Part shown: one piece after another, positions 1 through 14,596 of the stretch
Numbering within the stretch: position 1 is the first letter of the stretch
How the letters are laid out: each line of letters begins with the position of its first letter
Assembly: GCA_011634665.1 (NCBI GenBank)
Contig: WAEK01000018.1
Coordinates: forward strand, 969,501-1,033,500
Direction: 5' to 3'
DNA from: Mortierella sp. BCC40632
Taxonomy: Eukaryota > Mortierellomycota > Mortierellomycetes > Mortierellales > Mortierellaceae
Length of the DNA stretch: 64,000 nt
Made by a program: the position numbers and the translations under genes
Notes under the pieces: model-generated
What the model saw: the letters and a program-made list of their open reading frames with translations, nothing else
The model's database searches: none
What the model was told of the DNA's origin: nothing

Positions 1-1897
1 TCTGCTGGGTGAAGAAGGGTGGTGGGTGGTGGGGATGGAAGGGGTTGAGCAAGAGTATCGGCAGATTGGGAATCGCCCTTCTTTGCTTCTTTGAGCGCGG
101 GACGAGAGCGGCCTTACCTTTTTTTTGCTGTCTATTTAGCCTTGTTGCAGGATGTGGATAGCTCTCGCACTCGCCTTCTTGTCTTTTCGCCTTTTCCTAG
201 TGGCAACAGCTGCGGATGTGGAAGCGGATGGATAATGGGATCGAATGGAGACAAAGAGAGAAAGTGTGAAATGGCGTGAAATGCCGTTGGCACATGGTCG
301 AATCAATGCTTGAAAGAAAAGGGGCTGGACGGCGTGTGCATTGCGATGAACAGGGCAGGGTGTGGCCACAGGATCGTGATCACATGGTACAATTTGCTGC
401 TGCACGCCTGAATGAGGAGACACCCTTTTTATTTTATTGTTTGTGTCAAATGTACAGAATGTACAAGAGAGAGAGAGAGAGAGAAAGGGGTTGCAGATGC
501 ATAGACTAATGGGCAGAGAGAGAGTGGGAGAGAGAAAGAGAGCGGGCAGCATCTCTTGCTCTAGTGGAGCAGAGGAAGAGATCTCCATTCGACCTCATCA
601 TCTCGCGAGCCCTCCCCTTCCGTAGGACGGACGCGAAGGAAACGCGACTCGAGGAGCAGCTCTAGACCAAAAGGTGCATCGTAGTGTATGTAGACAACTA
701 GGGTTGAAGAAGGGTTGTGTACATACTTCACCGGGGTTTTTTCCTTTTCCCCGCAGAGCTCTCCTCTGTCGGGCGTGTGCGTTCCTCGGCTTCTATCGTC
801 TTCATCTCTTGCTCCGCCCCGCCAGAGCCAACCGCTGCCCCTGCATGCAACAGCGAGGCCTACTGTCGGTAACTTCAAAGTGTTGGCCTCCCCGGTGTTG
901 TTGTTGCACGGTGGGGTTGTCGGTTTGCGCACGTGCGTCCCTTTTTTTGGTTCGGCGTCGCACACCATCGCACCAGAATGGGGCGCGGGAGAGTCGGGCG
1001 AAAGAGAGAGTCTGGCCATCTTTTTTTTTTTCCTCGCAACAACGACAACGTGCTCCACCAGCCAGATCAAGGTCTAAAACAACAACAATAACAACAACAG
1101 CACGGGATGCCACCGCCACTGTTGCATCGACAGCCACGAACACAAAAGAAGGCCTTGCACATGCTGTGCCTGCCTGCTTGCTCTCGGTGGATGCAGGCCA
1201 TGGAGTGCCACGTTGTTGCTGCTGCGGCGATCAGCAGCGAGACGCGACGAGCTGCAATGAGCTGCATCGAACAGTGATGGGTGGCATTGACAGTGGCAGG
1301 CAGGACCCATAGCTGCAGCATGGTACGCACATGGTCCTGTGTGTACAGCGAACTAGCAGGTAGGTACTGTTAGAGCCACTTGTTCTGGCAATGTCTATTT
1401 GGCCATGTGTGATGGACGGAAAAGGAAGAGGAGGAGGAGGAGGAGGCGGAGGAGGGTAGAAGAGAAAGAACAGCAATCCACAGCAGACAGTCTCCCGCCG
1501 CACATGGAGCATAGGCAGGACTAGACCTGCTCAAACAGGGAACAGGGAAACAGGGGAGCAGATGCGTTGAGACAGAAGACAGAGAGGACTGTCTTTCTCC
1601 ACGAGGCACAGACAGGTGTGTGTGTCTGATTAAAACGCTCTGGCTGCCTGCACGCAGGTTTCTTTTGCTGCTCTCTCTCTCTCTCTCTCTCTTTTTTTTA
1701 CTCGCTCTTCTCTTCTCGTCCACTCTTGTCTTTTCTTTCTTTCTTTCTTTCTCTCTCTGTGTCTCCTTTCTTCTTTGTCCCACTGGCTCTAGCCTTATCC
1801 ACTCTTCTGCCTTTGTCTTTATTCTCTCTTAATCATCTTTGCGCTATTGTCCTTGTCTCCTTGTCTCTACTTCTTCATCCTCGTCCTTCTCCTTGCC
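1..1897. other. Upstream non-coding region with CT/GA tracts
   Basis: No convincing coding exon was found. The open frames here are short, mutually contradictory and built from low-complexity sequence. There is a small GA run near 468-484 and a strong CT-rich stretch from about 1673 to 1830. That stretch lies directly before the first supported ATG and probably forms the promoter or 5' leader of the following gene. The first 1.6 kb may also hold promoter DNA for a gene to the left of the window. Confidence 0.5.
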
Positions 1898-3059
1898 ATG
1901 AACCCACCCTCGGTCCCAGCCGTCACCGCACCCTCTCCCACGCCCACACACTCCTCGGCCGCCTCTGGCCCGCGCTCTCCCCAGTTACTTAAACCACACA
2001 TCATCAGTCCCTTCAACTCGGACGAGATTCTCAATCCTGCCTCCACGGCTCCTCCGCGCCCACCGCGCCACAGCCGTCAACGATCCGAGTCCTCTTCGTC
2101 ACTCGTCATGTCGGCCCCCCAGTATTACCAACACTACCACTCACAGCATTCACAACAATCACAACCACCCTCGCATGCCGCTCCTTATGAAAACTACCTC
2201 TCCTCAACTCCACCTTCGCTTCGACCTTCTCCCCGATCTACGCCCAGCAGCGGCCATATCCCTCCAGGCCCTTACCCTTCTCAACCTTCCTCGCCCGTTA
2301 GCTTCTTGCTACCACCTTCGGCGCTTTCGCCTACATCCCCAACGGCAACGACTGCAAGAGAGGATGCTCTACGATCGAGTCATATGGCATATCAGAATGC
2401 CTACACCTCCAGTTCACGCCATCACAGTCATAGCCACTCCATCCAACACATGGCAGCCATGTCCTCTACCTCGTCAATACCCTCGTACCGGGCACCACAC
2501 ATGTCTCCTGGGGTCAGTGGAGTCAATGGTTTTGCAAATGCCACAGACGACGAAGGCGGTGGCAGTATCAGCAGTGGCAGCAGCTCCCGCGGGAACATCA
2601 GTGGCCATATCAGCAGCCATCCTGGAATGGTGACGCCGTCGATGCCACCTTTGTCTTTACCCGAAGCGTTCTTGGAAGAACAGTCCGACTATGCCGAGTA
2701 CTATGGGGATGCCTTTGAGACCATGCCACCACAGCACCATGCGGTGCAACCACATCAACCGTACCGTGCTCTGCCCATTCACGCCCATCCGCCTGCATCC
2801 GCACAGCAACACGATCCAGAGTACCCTACTCTTGCCTCTCTGAGTCGCCACCTTTCGCAACAGTCTATCCAACAGTCGGTGCACTCGTCAATGCAGCAGC
2901 AGCAACAACAACCAGTGCCCGGCTCCTTGCCCTCGCCCCACTTGACTCCTACCATCTCTCCACTCTCGAGCGAGTTAATGTCCATGACCCTTGGTAAGCG
3001 CAAAGAAAACAAAGGGGAATGATCTCTGGATCGACAGATCAAGTGGTGCCTGAGGGAGA

Positions 3060-3112
<53 letters not shown>

Positions 3113-6100
3113 GAGAGAGAGAGAGGTGAGGCACAACTGTGGGACAGAAAATGAGAAAAGAGTGCGTGAATATCCCATTTGTGTGTTTGTCTTCCCTTCA
3201 TCCTTTCTCGCAACCCCCAATGATATGCTGAACAAGAAACGTGCTCGAGAGATTGAGGCCTGGGCATTGTGCAGTGTAATTGATAAACAACGGATGGTGG
3301 ACCAGCCCACGCAACGGTGAATTGAGGGAGCTTACAAGAGCCACGAGGAGGAAAGGACCCGGAAAATACTTTCCGTGCAAGCAAGGAAGGTCAAGAACGT
3401 GAAGTGAGGAGACAAAAAAGGACGTACTACCGTGGTGATGGGGATTAGGGGCGCTGAAGAGGGGGAGGGGGGGATTGCCAGGGCATGTGTGTGTATGTGT
3501 GTGTGCGAATGTGTATGTATAGTGTTTGTGCTGTGGCTCGACAGAAAAGAAAGAATCCCGCTCAGTCAAGGTTCGTCTGCGCTGGCTCGGCGAGTCGTTG
3601 TCGCGACCTAGGGAACGTGGTAGCCTAAGAGCAGTCACCCGCATATGCACTGTCTTGCCACCCACACCCCCTCGTGCCTGTGCGACTGGTCTGCGATTGG
3701 GCTTGGGAATATGGAAGGACTGTCATTTCTACTGCCCGCTTGCTTGCTTGTCTGCTTGCTTGCTTTGCTGCTCTTTTCTTTTTTGTTCTCTTGCTTCGTC
3801 TCATTGTTCGTATCTCCTGTGCACGCCCTGTACCCAAACCTTGTCGGGGCAGAGGAGAGGATAGTCGAGCCTTAAATTAACCTTCGAGCTCATTATGCGG
3901 TTGGACCTGGCCCTCCTGCTTGCTGCCATTTGCTTAACTACCCCCATACAGTCACGACTTGGCTCTCTAACGTTTCCTTGCCCAACTTCTCTCCCTTTCT
4001 CAACCCCTCTCGTAGACGACTCTTCCTCGAACAGGAACCCGTCTTTGCCCCGTCTCAACACCGAGATTATTCAGACACGCCCCGAGGGCTACTACCAAGG
4101 TCGACCCCATGTCCCAGTCGAGTCCTTCCTCATGCCTACACAGGAACAATACCCTCCTGATTCGATGATCCTCTTTGGAGGAACAGCAACACACTCTGAG
4201 GGACTCTTCCGTAAAGACACCAAGGAATACTTTTTGCTCACCAATACGTCGCTCCTCCGATACAAGTCTATGGAAAAGGCGGCCAAGGTACTAGGCAATC
4301 AACTGGTTTGGTCTTCTTCGTCTGGTCACCAACTTTTGACCCCACAACAGACAAACTTGATCACAAAGGATCATCGGATGTTGTCCCTGAACTCAATTGT
4401 TGGGGTCCATACATCTCAGTCATCCGGATCCGATGTACATGTTGTCATCGAGTACCTGACCTCGATATCATCGCAACCAGCGACCATGCAATTCACACCT
4501 GTGGCGAACCAACTCGAGGCTTGGCTCAAGGAGCTCCGACAAGGATGCAACTATCATGCTCCACAAGCAGGCCTGATTGCCAAGGGTACACGTCAGCGTC
4601 AATGGGTCCTGGACAAAGTCAACAATGATCACATCGCACTCCCTCAGAGCGTACCTGAGAATGACCCCACGGCATTGACGGCAGGTGGAATGTGGCGAGC
4701 ATACTTCAAGAGTCAACGGATCAAGGGTGTACCTTCCCAAGATAACAATTCCAATGATTCCAAGGTGCCATTAGAGGGCAAGGTGGTGGTCATTGCAATT
4801 GGGAAATCATTCATCTATATCTTGCCTCACAATCTCGGCAATGGTAGTGCCAAAGAAGAACTCAAGGACGAGCGAACAATCCAGCAATACCCATTGTTGA
4901 CGACCAAGGCCATCTATTACCGCGAACAAGACGATACTTTTGCCATCAGCTTTGGAACGACCCTTCGGCAGCGAAAGGTGGTCATGACTTTTGCCTCGGC
5001 CCGTGCACGGGAGATCATCATTGCCATCCGTGCTAGGATCGAGAGTCTTCGTTGGTTGTACCCCTTGGGACGAAAGGGCATTGAGCTCACCCTCTCCGAG
5101 ATGCTCTCCCAACCGATTCCAGTTCCATCCAAGGAATACCTTGCCGATTTGGGCTTTGAGGATTTGCTCCGCGCAGAGTGTTTGGCAATGAATGTCGACC
5201 GCAAGATCTACAACAATGTCCGGATAGAAGGGTTCAGGATTACCATTGGCAAGACAGGGGGTGAAAATGAAGCACGGAGAGACTACACAGTGGACGAAAT
5301 GAAGGTCCTGTTCCGGGCCTTGCGATTCAATACAACGTTCAAAGAGATCATCTTTCACAACATTTCGTTCGCCAACCTGCAACGACCAAGGACACTCAAG
5401 GATGGCACGATCCGATACGGACTTCGACTCGATAAAGAGTTTTATGAACTGGTGATGGGTAATCCTCAGCTCCGGATTCTAGATTTGTATAACAGCTGTC
5501 TGGAAACAAGCACGATCGGAAGCATCGGACGAGCCATCCGAGATGGACACTCGGCAGGATTACGACTTGAACACTTGGATTTATTTGGTAACAATGCTTC
5601 CGATGGAGCGGATGTGATGACACTAGCCAAAGGTCTTGTCAAGCATGCGGGTACTCTTCATTATCTGGATGTGGGCAATTGTCAGATCACGGGCGACGGC
5701 ATCAACCAAATCATGCATGCATTTGTCGCCAACGCAGACGTGGCCTCGCACACCCTTGAAACCTTTAGTGTTCACAGCAATGCGGAGAGCAAAGTGAACT
5801 CGTTTATCCTCGACATGTTCCTCAAACACTCGATGCAACTCCGGCATTTGAATCTTTCCAACTTGACCTCTTGGAGCAAGTCTCCTATTCTGATGGCAGA
5901 GACTTTGGGTAATTGTGGTGGATTCCTGAGTTTCTTGGACCTGAGCGGCATGGCTTTGCATTCAAGCACCTTGGACCAGATCTTGACATGGATTACAAGC
6001 CCAAACTTTGACACGATGGAACGGATTCGTGTCGAAGGCTGTGGATTGGATGGAAACCAGTTTGCTAGCATCCTTGACGCGATTGGTCAAAGTCGAAATA

Positions 6101-7160
6101 CCAAGGTTGAGATCCTGGCTGGAAAGAACTTGCTTTCGGATGGAAATGATCTTCCTGAAAGCCTGGTGAGCATCTTGGGCGGTGGTGATACGGTTTCATC
6201 CTTGGGACTCCGTCAGACTTGCTGGAGTGAACCAGCACTCCGACAACTTTTGACGGCCCTTTCCCAGAACTGGTCCATCAAGCGATTGGATCTGAGTGCT
6301 GTTTCATTGGATTCTAACCGGGATCCGGATGTCGAGACTTGCAAGATGTTGGGCCAGATGGTGAGCTCTCCTTCGAGTCGACTGGAGGAGCTCTATCTAC
6401 AGGGTGAGGAGACTGCTGAGTTGACCTCCAGAATGGGCAAGAACCTTTGGAGATCCTTCCAGGGCATTGGGAGCAGTCGATATCTGACAAGGCTTAATGT
6501 TCGAAGGAATCGCTTCCGAGACGAAGGAGCTCTTGCATTGGCAGAGGCCCTCCGAGTGAACCAAAGTCTGCAATGGCTTGATATGGACGAGAACGACGTA
6601 TGTGAAAAAAAAATCTTATGGTTTGAATTGCGCCCAAAAGTTTTCCTCATCCTTAGTAGCTATTGACTAACAAAACGCCATTTTTTTTTTTTCCTTTACA
6701 GGTGACGATGGATGGATTCAACGCAATCCTTTCGGCCTTTCATCAGGGGGGTACGGAACATGTGCCTACGAGCAGCCGATACTACAACAGCACTCTTTGT
6801 TACTTTGAGCCACCCATCCGGGACGTTGACAAACAGGTGTTCCATCTCAAAGAGTCAATGCTGGAGACATACAAGACTGAGCAAGAGACTCGATTCTTGC
6901 TTGTCAATTCAGCAGGCAAGGACTCGAGAGAATGGAAGGAACGATTGGCGCAAATCATCCGAACAAGAAATGTCAGTTCGGAGGCAATTGCGCGATTGGA
7001 GAGGGCGATGAAGGGCATCGCTGTTGCCACGGAACGGAACAAAGCGGCGATGGATGCCGTCTACCGAGACCGTGAACAACGACGTGATCGAATTCTGGAC
7101 CAAGATCGAGACCGAGATCGAGACCGTCGACGAGAGAGTTTGATGGGACAAGACTCTTGA
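1898..7160 (+). CDS. PH-like / leucine-rich-repeat protein, CARMIL-like
   Basis: Proposed exons are 1898-2993, 4016-6597 and 6702-7160, giving 1378 residues. Residues 1-365 are Ser/Pro/Gln/His-rich and disordered. From about 410 there is one PH-like fold, followed by a second near 600-720. From about 850 to 1260 there are repeated L-x-x-L-x-L segments of ribonuclease-inhibitor type. The tail is a basic coil ending in Asp/Arg repeats. This order resembles CARMIL proteins, which regulate actin capping protein, but I cannot see a capping-protein-binding motif, so the function is inference. The last intron is firm: donor gtatgt, branch-like ttgactaac, acceptor acag, phase 0. The first intron is 1022 bp and phase-compatible (G plus AC gives Asp). 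Alternatively the second exon could start at ATG 3895 as a separate gene, but that would give a signal-peptide-like leader odd for a cytosolic LRR protein. Confidence 0.7.
3053..3126. repeat. GA microsatellite inside proposed intron 1
   Basis: A nearly pure (GA)n run lies just after the end of the first low-complexity exon. It falls inside the proposed 1022-bp intron of the LRR gene. It is interrupted by a few GG and GT units. Confidence 0.85.
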
Positions 7161-8741
7161 CGCCAAGAGAGGATTTGTAGCGCAACAGGGACACGATCTT
7201 GTGTTCAATCACTTTGTAATATATATTTGTCTTTTTTGGCCTCCATCTTTACACATTATACCCTACACACAAACACAAGACTGGCCTAATACATCTCTAC
7301 CTTTTTTTAATATGATTTTTATTACAATATTCTATGCCGCACTTGAGTATGTATCCTCTTGTGGAAGAAGAGAGAAAGAGAGGCAGGGTAGAAAGGGGGG
7401 TGAGTAAGGTACTTTTTCCAAGATACGATGGTACATTCCATGAAAGAGGAAAAAGATCACCGAATGTGTACCTTAAAAATATTGGAGCAATGTGGTTGAG
7501 GACCAGAGCTTGGACCACTGTCTGCTCAGTGTACCTGGGAAAGAACTTGGAAGGTAAATATCTAGAATATCTCTTTTTTTTTTTTTTTTTTTTTTTTTTC
7601 TTTTTTCGTTTTTTTTTTTTTTTTCTTATTTTTCGCGCTACGTACCTAATTTCTTGATGCTAGTAAATTCTGTGGTTTTACAACCCTTTTTTACTAAAGA
7701 TCCCTGTTTTTCTTGTCCAGAATAAGTTGCTCTCGGCAACTCCCTGAATTTTGATGACTTAAGCATGGTCCGGGTTCATACCATCAATAGATAGAGCCTC
7801 TTTTTTTTTTTTTTTTGGTCCGCAGTTCTAAAAAGAATTCCTTGTTGTTATTTGGTCGTAGACAAATAAGGTACAAAATGAAAAAAACCCGAAAAGAAAT
7901 GCTCAACAGCTATTTGATGTCGGCTCGTTGTCAACGAGCAAAAAAAAAGTGTGGACTGGGAGAGGAGCTCTCTCTCTCTCTCTCTCTCTCTCTGACAGTG
8001 TCTAGTCAATTCGCCTAACCTCTTCTTTACTCATAATTATCATCAGCACATGTACAAGACGTGTCCCGAGCTAATAACAAAAACCAAGCAAACACTCCTT
8101 CTCTCCTTTTTCTAGTTTATCTAGTTTAACCTCTGAGGTGTTTCAAAAGGCATCCAGACCCTTGAACTTGACCATCCCTCTTTCTTGACTCATCTTCAAG
8201 AGTAGGCGTGATTAACAATGGAGAAATAGTGAGAGCGGGCGTGAGAAAGGATGTCACTCTTCATTTCCCCACCACTCGAGCTGCTCGCTAAATATGTCTC
8301 CATTCAAGGGACTTTATCACCTATTAATCTCACAGCTCCACCCATACTATTTGCTACAGCAATAGAGAGTCGCCTACTGAGAATTCCTGCCTACTACACA
8401 TTGGCCTCTAGGAGAGTGACATTCGCTCGGATACCTTTCTCACACATAGAAAGATGTTCTCGGCATTCTGACGTTTGTTTTTTTTTTTGTTACTTAGAGA
8501 GAATCATCCCCCGATCTAACCCAGTCAATGCTCATATTTAAGGATGGCTGCAGACTAAGGTAGGAGAGATAGAATATGATGGGAGGGTTTTTTTTTTTTT
8601 TTTTTATTATTATTCTACAATGTTGGTACAAATATTTGTGCGAAAATGCGAAAAAAAAAAAAAAAATGGCTCTTTCTTTCTTCTTTCTTCTTTCACTTCT
8701 TTATCTCTCTCTCTCTTTCTCTCTTTCTCTCTTTCTCCTTT
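7161..8741. other. Convergent intergenic spacer with T-tracts
   Basis: This spacer separates the 3' ends of the LRR gene (+) and the DIP2-like gene (-). It holds several T-runs, the longest from about 7572 to 7599, a short CT repeat near 7970-7993, and T- or A-runs near 8587-8605 and 8651-8665. I see no coding exon, tRNA or transposon motif. An AT-rich segment near 7215-7230 suits a 3' untranslated region. Confidence 0.5.
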
Positions 8742-11700
8742 TCAGTTCATTCCTGCTTTCCGCATCTCGGTCAACTTGGCATTCATACCCTTCATAAATG
8801 ACATGACCGAATTTCCTCCGCCATTGCCGTTTCCTCCTCCTCCTCCTCCACTGCCACTTCCCCCCGAAGTCTTGCCACTATTCTCATGATATGTCAACTC
8901 CTCGGCTGAATGAGATCGTGAATCATATCCTTGAAGTTGTCGTGGATGAGGCGCTCGAGACTGTTGTTGTTGTTGTTGCTGGACAGTACCATGCAATTGC
9001 TGTTGACTTCTTGATCGATCACTCAATCCTGTTCCACGTCCACTTTGACCCGAACCTGCATACATTGCTAGCTCGTTCAACAGACTCTGTGTCTTGCTTG
9101 AGATAGCAAGGTTGGCAGCTGCACCACCCGTGGTGCTGTTGGAACCACTTGCTCCACTAGCGTTGGTCACAAATGTCTGCTGAGACATTGGACGTGGTAC
9201 AGCCAAAGCAGCATGTTTTGCCTGTGCCATCGACTGTGACTGTGAGAGAGCTTGCGATCCAGAGGCGGGTGGTGGAGGAGGCTGGTAGAGCGCGTTATTT
9301 CCGGGATAGGAAGAAGAAGTCTGTGGGTGGAGGCCAGGGGACTGGGACAAGGGGTTGTGCGTGCCAGGAGGTAGAGGAACATTGGTCATCGTTAATGGTG
9401 AGCCGTAGAGACTGCTACGATGGTTCGCATGCTGATGGACTGGTGGGGCGACATGGGTTGGTCCAAAATTACCGCTACCGCTTGTTGGGACAGGTCTCAT
9501 TTCCGAGGGAGAACTCCCCATACCAAACTGGGCGGCATTTGGCCCTGCCATGGCTGCCATTCGGCTGGCTGCCGTCGATGAAGACGACGATGGTGCTGTA
9601 CCTGATCGTACTCCACCACTACCCCCTACACCGCTTGAAGGCCCACTATTATTGATCGATGATAGCGAGGGCTGAGGCTGAGGCGTTGACCTGCCACCAG
9701 ACTGAGGTGGAGAGAATTGGTAGTTCGCCGTAAAGGATGTTGGTGAAACGAGTGACTGATCCGACGAGAGCGTCCGTTCGTGAGAGTTGGGCGGTGGTAA
9801 GATTCCAGAGACTGGAGGCTGAGGGTGGGCTTGGCATGTATGCGAATGCAACTTTTGGCTGTTGGTATCAAAGAAAGAGAAGAGAGCAGAAAAGAATAAT
9901 CAGTGAGAAAACTCTTAAAATTGTGTAGAGACGCAAAAAAAAAAAAAAAACCAAGACTTACAGTTTTTCCGTCAGGAAAAGATTACGGATAGTATCTCTT
10001 GGCTTTTGTCCATCAGAGGTCCTCCGAGCAGTCGAGACATTGTCACCCACAAGGACAATCATATATGGCAGGAACTGGTGGTTCTCAAGGATGGCATGCA
10101 TCACAGGGATGTACATGGATACAAGGACCTCAGGCTCTTGGTTCTGAACCTTTACCACACAAACAACATGACCTTGAGGCGTCCTGAAGATCAAACTAGA
10201 GAATTCATTTGCCAATCGAGACAGGAGTATCGAATTAATAGGTTGCCCATTTCGTCCGCACACATTCCTCCTTCTTTCCTCTCTCACCCTTGGCAAAAGC
10301 AGTTTTGTTCCTCAATCGAGACTTACCATCCTTGCTGAGCAACATTGGCATGCGAGCCCTCAACTGTTGCCTCAATGTCCACGCAAAAATGTAATAATCC
10401 GTGCATTAAAAAAGTGTCCTCCATGCTTCCAAGCACAAAGAGTTGCATGGATCCCGATCCTGGCTCCGAAACAACCATCTTTTGTTGTTGCTGTTGCTGT
10501 TGCTGTTGCTGTTGGACATTCCATAAGAAGCCCAAATCTCCTGTACGGACATACCGAACTCGGTTATCATATCCTGCGATACAAGCATTGAATGGATTAC
10601 TTCGCTCAGCGTTGTTCAAGAAAGACGAGGAAGACTGAGAAGAGGATGTAGGTGGGGGTGTGTTGTATCCATTCACGCTCGTGTCGGAGCAAATCCAGAT
10701 CTCGCCCACTTGATTTGCAGGGCACGCTTCAAAGGTCTCGGGATGAACAACGGCGACTGACGTTACTGCTGTCGGCTGAAGAGATTAAAAGAGGGGGAGT
10801 GAGGAGGAGGAGGATAGATTCACAAGAGAATTAGTATAAAAAAAATTATAAAAAAATCTAGTTAAACCATTTCAAAAGACAAGAGGAGAGAGGGACTTAC
10901 CACACCACTGTCCTCCAACCAGATACCGGTTGGATCCTCGACTTCGCCTGTTTGAGCGATAATGCCATACCGAAGTTGTCGAGACGAGACATGAATTTTC
11001 GTTGGTCCCAGAGCCCTCCTTTCTGCCCTTGAAGTCACCATGAAGTTGAGTGGGTGACTGTAAACCATGTTCAACGCCTCAGGAGCCAGCTTGAGCTGTC
11101 CTAACTTGGCAAGTGCCAACATATTAACTTCGCGCTGAACCCTTCCATGACCGCAGATCAAAAGGTTGTTGACCATCTCAAGTGACACATGATTGTGGTT
11201 GGAAGTGCCAGAAGCATTGCTATGCTCGAGTTTTGCAAGGAGTTGGTCCAGTTGAGGATAGGTCAGAGCAATGTCGCGAGCTATCAAAGATAGAAAGGAA
11301 ATTAAAAAGAAAGGTTACAAAAAAAAAGGGAAGAATCAATGAGTTAATGATGTGTCAGCTCACCTAAAAAGAAGAAGCTTTCATTTGGTCGGGATAGCTT
11401 ACCTTTATACTTGGTCACGGTTTCGAGCCACAGCATTGGGCTCGCGTAAATGTCCAAGGGCTGGAGAATCACGGTCGGTCCTCCATGATACAGCCCACTT
11501 AGACATCCATGAATAAAACCGAATCCATAAAACATGCTCATGCAGGTCACGACAGCCTGTCCACTTCTCATCCTGAACTCAAGCTTTTGATTTCTGCAAA
11601 GAAAGTTGAGCGTTTCGTGGTTCAACATTACAAGCCGGTTCATGCCTGCGAGTCCAGCCCTTGCCTCGGGATCAATCAGGTACACAGCAGGGTGCGTTGG

Positions 11701-14553
11701 CGCGATCCATTCCTTCCGTGGTCCATAGCCTGAAGAAGCTCCCAAGAGTTGCTTGGATTTGGCGGCCTTTGATACGTTATAGAATGGTGGAAGAATCACC
11801 TCAGGTCCCGAGAACGCCTCTGTTGTCTGCGAATAGATCGGACTATAGCTTAACCGACATGTTCGCAGCTGGGTTGTTGTCGTCTTTTGCTTCAAGAACT
11901 CATCCGTCGATCCATTGCCGAGGATAGCCTTCACCTTGACTTCGTCCATGATCCGCAACAAGGCCCTCATCATCTTGACGCGCTTTTCGTCCGAAGCTGT
12001 CTTTGTTGTTGAGCCAGTTTGGTTGTTTCCTGAGGCAGGACCCGAGCCAGAGGCATAGTGAGAGATGCCTGATCCCAATGGGACTCCTGCCAACGGTGCG
12101 GATGAGAATGGATTTGAGCCGTGCCCATGCTGCTGTGGCTGAGCAGAATCCGGAAGAGCCAGCGGGATAGGGATCAAGCCCAACACCCAGCAGGCATGCA
12201 ACGCTGCCATAAACTCAATGTCCTGCGTAAACAACAACACCACATGGTCGCCTGCCCTCAATCCACATTTCTTTTCGAGATAGATAGCGTATCCTGTGAC
12301 CTTTGCGTTGAGCTTCTTGTAAGAGATCGACTTTAGTTCCTTTCCACGCGGATCAAGTTCGATAAAGGCCGATTCGTCCGCCTGAATGAACGTGCGCCAG
12401 ATCAAGATGTCGGTTGAACTGTGGAACTTGCCCATGTACACGTTCTGAGCCTCATCGTACGCCTCTGGGCTCATCATGTTGGACGTGAACTGAACATGTC
12501 GATGTGATGTAGTTCCCTGTCGGTGCTGCCTCTTTAACATGCAGTCTAAGGAGATAAGAAGGAGAGAGAAAAAAGAGATAAGGGCAATAAAGTTGAGTTT
12601 CTGGAGCGCCAATTGACGGAGGATTACCAGGTCAATACCAATCATTTTGAATATTATTTTTACCTCGGCTCCAGAAACCATTCACTAGGTCATCACCACG
12701 AGGAATGTTAAACAAAACACCCTCCAAAAAGGTTGCAAAGTAAAGAATCTTGTAGATCCGTCCAAGCTCAAACATCTTTTTGCAGAGCGCTCGATCGACA
12801 ACCCTTCGACCATTCTCATACTTTCTAGGTAGGACGTTGTTGTCCCAGACAGCGATACAATATGTTCGGAGTCCTGTCACTTCACCCAGAATATACCGTG
12901 CATTCAATGCAACACGATATGCAATTGAATTAATGGACTGTCCTGGTACTCGTGAGCCCTTGGCAAGCTCCATACAAACCACGGGCAGGTACTCATTGTT
13001 GACCCTGCACTCGAAAATGCAACTAAAATAGTGTTGGCAGATATGGGAATCCATTGTAAGATAAGTCAGCACTCTCTGGCTCTCTCCCCTCTGCTCCTAA
13101 AAAATAAAGCGTCTAGACAATAATAATTGTAATGGGCAATGGGCACTTACGATTCTCCGAGTCCATTGACGCGATTTGAGAGGGTATAGGTCAAATCAGG
13201 AATGTAGTGGTGCTCGAACTGTGATCCAATAGGCTTCAGCGGGTCTGCCAAGTCCTGTTGTAACCGTTCCCAGTAAGGTCCAAATACCACAACACGACCT
13301 TCAATGACAGAGCCAAGCAAACCTGTTCGAAGTATCCGGTGAGATTCCTCATGTCCCGGAGGCTTGTAAAACGTAGGAATCATCGTCTCTTCCGTAACAA
13401 TGAACGGTTTTGCCTGGAAGATTTCTTGTGTGTGCTCAGGCAGGTCCCAGAAACCACCTGGCATTCCTGAAGAGCTCACCCAGATTTCTCCAACTACATC
13501 TGGAAGTGACAACGCCAGCGTCTCTGGATCCACCACAAGGACCGTTGCTAGAGTATCATCAATATCGACAATAAAAAGACGAGTTTTTCATGCATTAGTA
13601 TAAACTGTCTCATGAATTGAATCAATCCTTAGTTTTTTGTCCGCATCCTTCCTATTGGACTTACATTGAACAAGAGGGTAACCAAAAGCTGATACCAAAA
13701 TAGCGCCGGGTTCATCCGCTCGATTGACAGCCTCTTCGCCTGTGGCCAAAATAACGATTCTATTAGAGCGCAAAGCTCCTCGATGCAACAGATATTCTCC
13801 ATTGGTCATCGAAGAGGACGAATGGTTCCAAGATGGTGCGCTCTGAGTAACAGAGTCCTCTCCTGGGCCATGTCCCGCTCCACGACCTCCACTGCTGCCG
13901 CTGTGTGGAGGCAATGGGAGACTCAACGGATTCACTTGTTTGCCGCCTGATCCTAGAGAGGGTCGCCCAGCATCTTCAGAACCACGTCTTGGCAAAGGAA
14001 GCGTAGAGAGTCGATACTTCTTTCGAATATCGGAGATGGTATCAGCATCGATACCCGGAGGTGGGTCGAGTGAATCCCGTAGACTCACAATCATGCCTCC
14101 ATGTTCCGGTAAACTGAGGAACACGATGACTCCATGAGCACTGCTTCCTGTAGTCTTGACAATACTCGGGCTTGGGCTACTCTGTTTAGCCTGCGTCGAG
14201 GTGTCTTCTTGGACAGCTGCTGGTCCTGAAGGAGGTGATCCATTGGCCGATTCGTGACGTGGGATCATTCCTAGAGGATACAAGAATTCATCCAAGAACT
14301 CACGACTCAGCCTGGATTTGTTGTATTGCGAATCAACATACACTGTCTGCAAGAACCGAAGGTCAGGTCGTGTCGGGGTGATGGTTCCCTGTGGATGAGC
14401 TCTAAAATTCTTCAAGAGCCTTTGAATACCGTGATAGTCTGCAAAGGCAATGTTGGCTGAGGTGGTGATGCAAAAATTATGTTAATGCTCTGATGAGACT
14501 ACCTCTTATCATCCTCAGATAGACCTTGAACACACTCTTGGTCTTCGCTTTTT

Positions 14554-14596
<43 letters not shown>

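Noticed and set aside
3895..3954. Signal-peptide-like start on the LRR protein (ATG 3895)
   Set aside because: The hydrophobic run comes from a pyrimidine-rich stretch that looks like the end of an intron; a secreted PH/LRR protein would be odd. Kept only as an alternative start.
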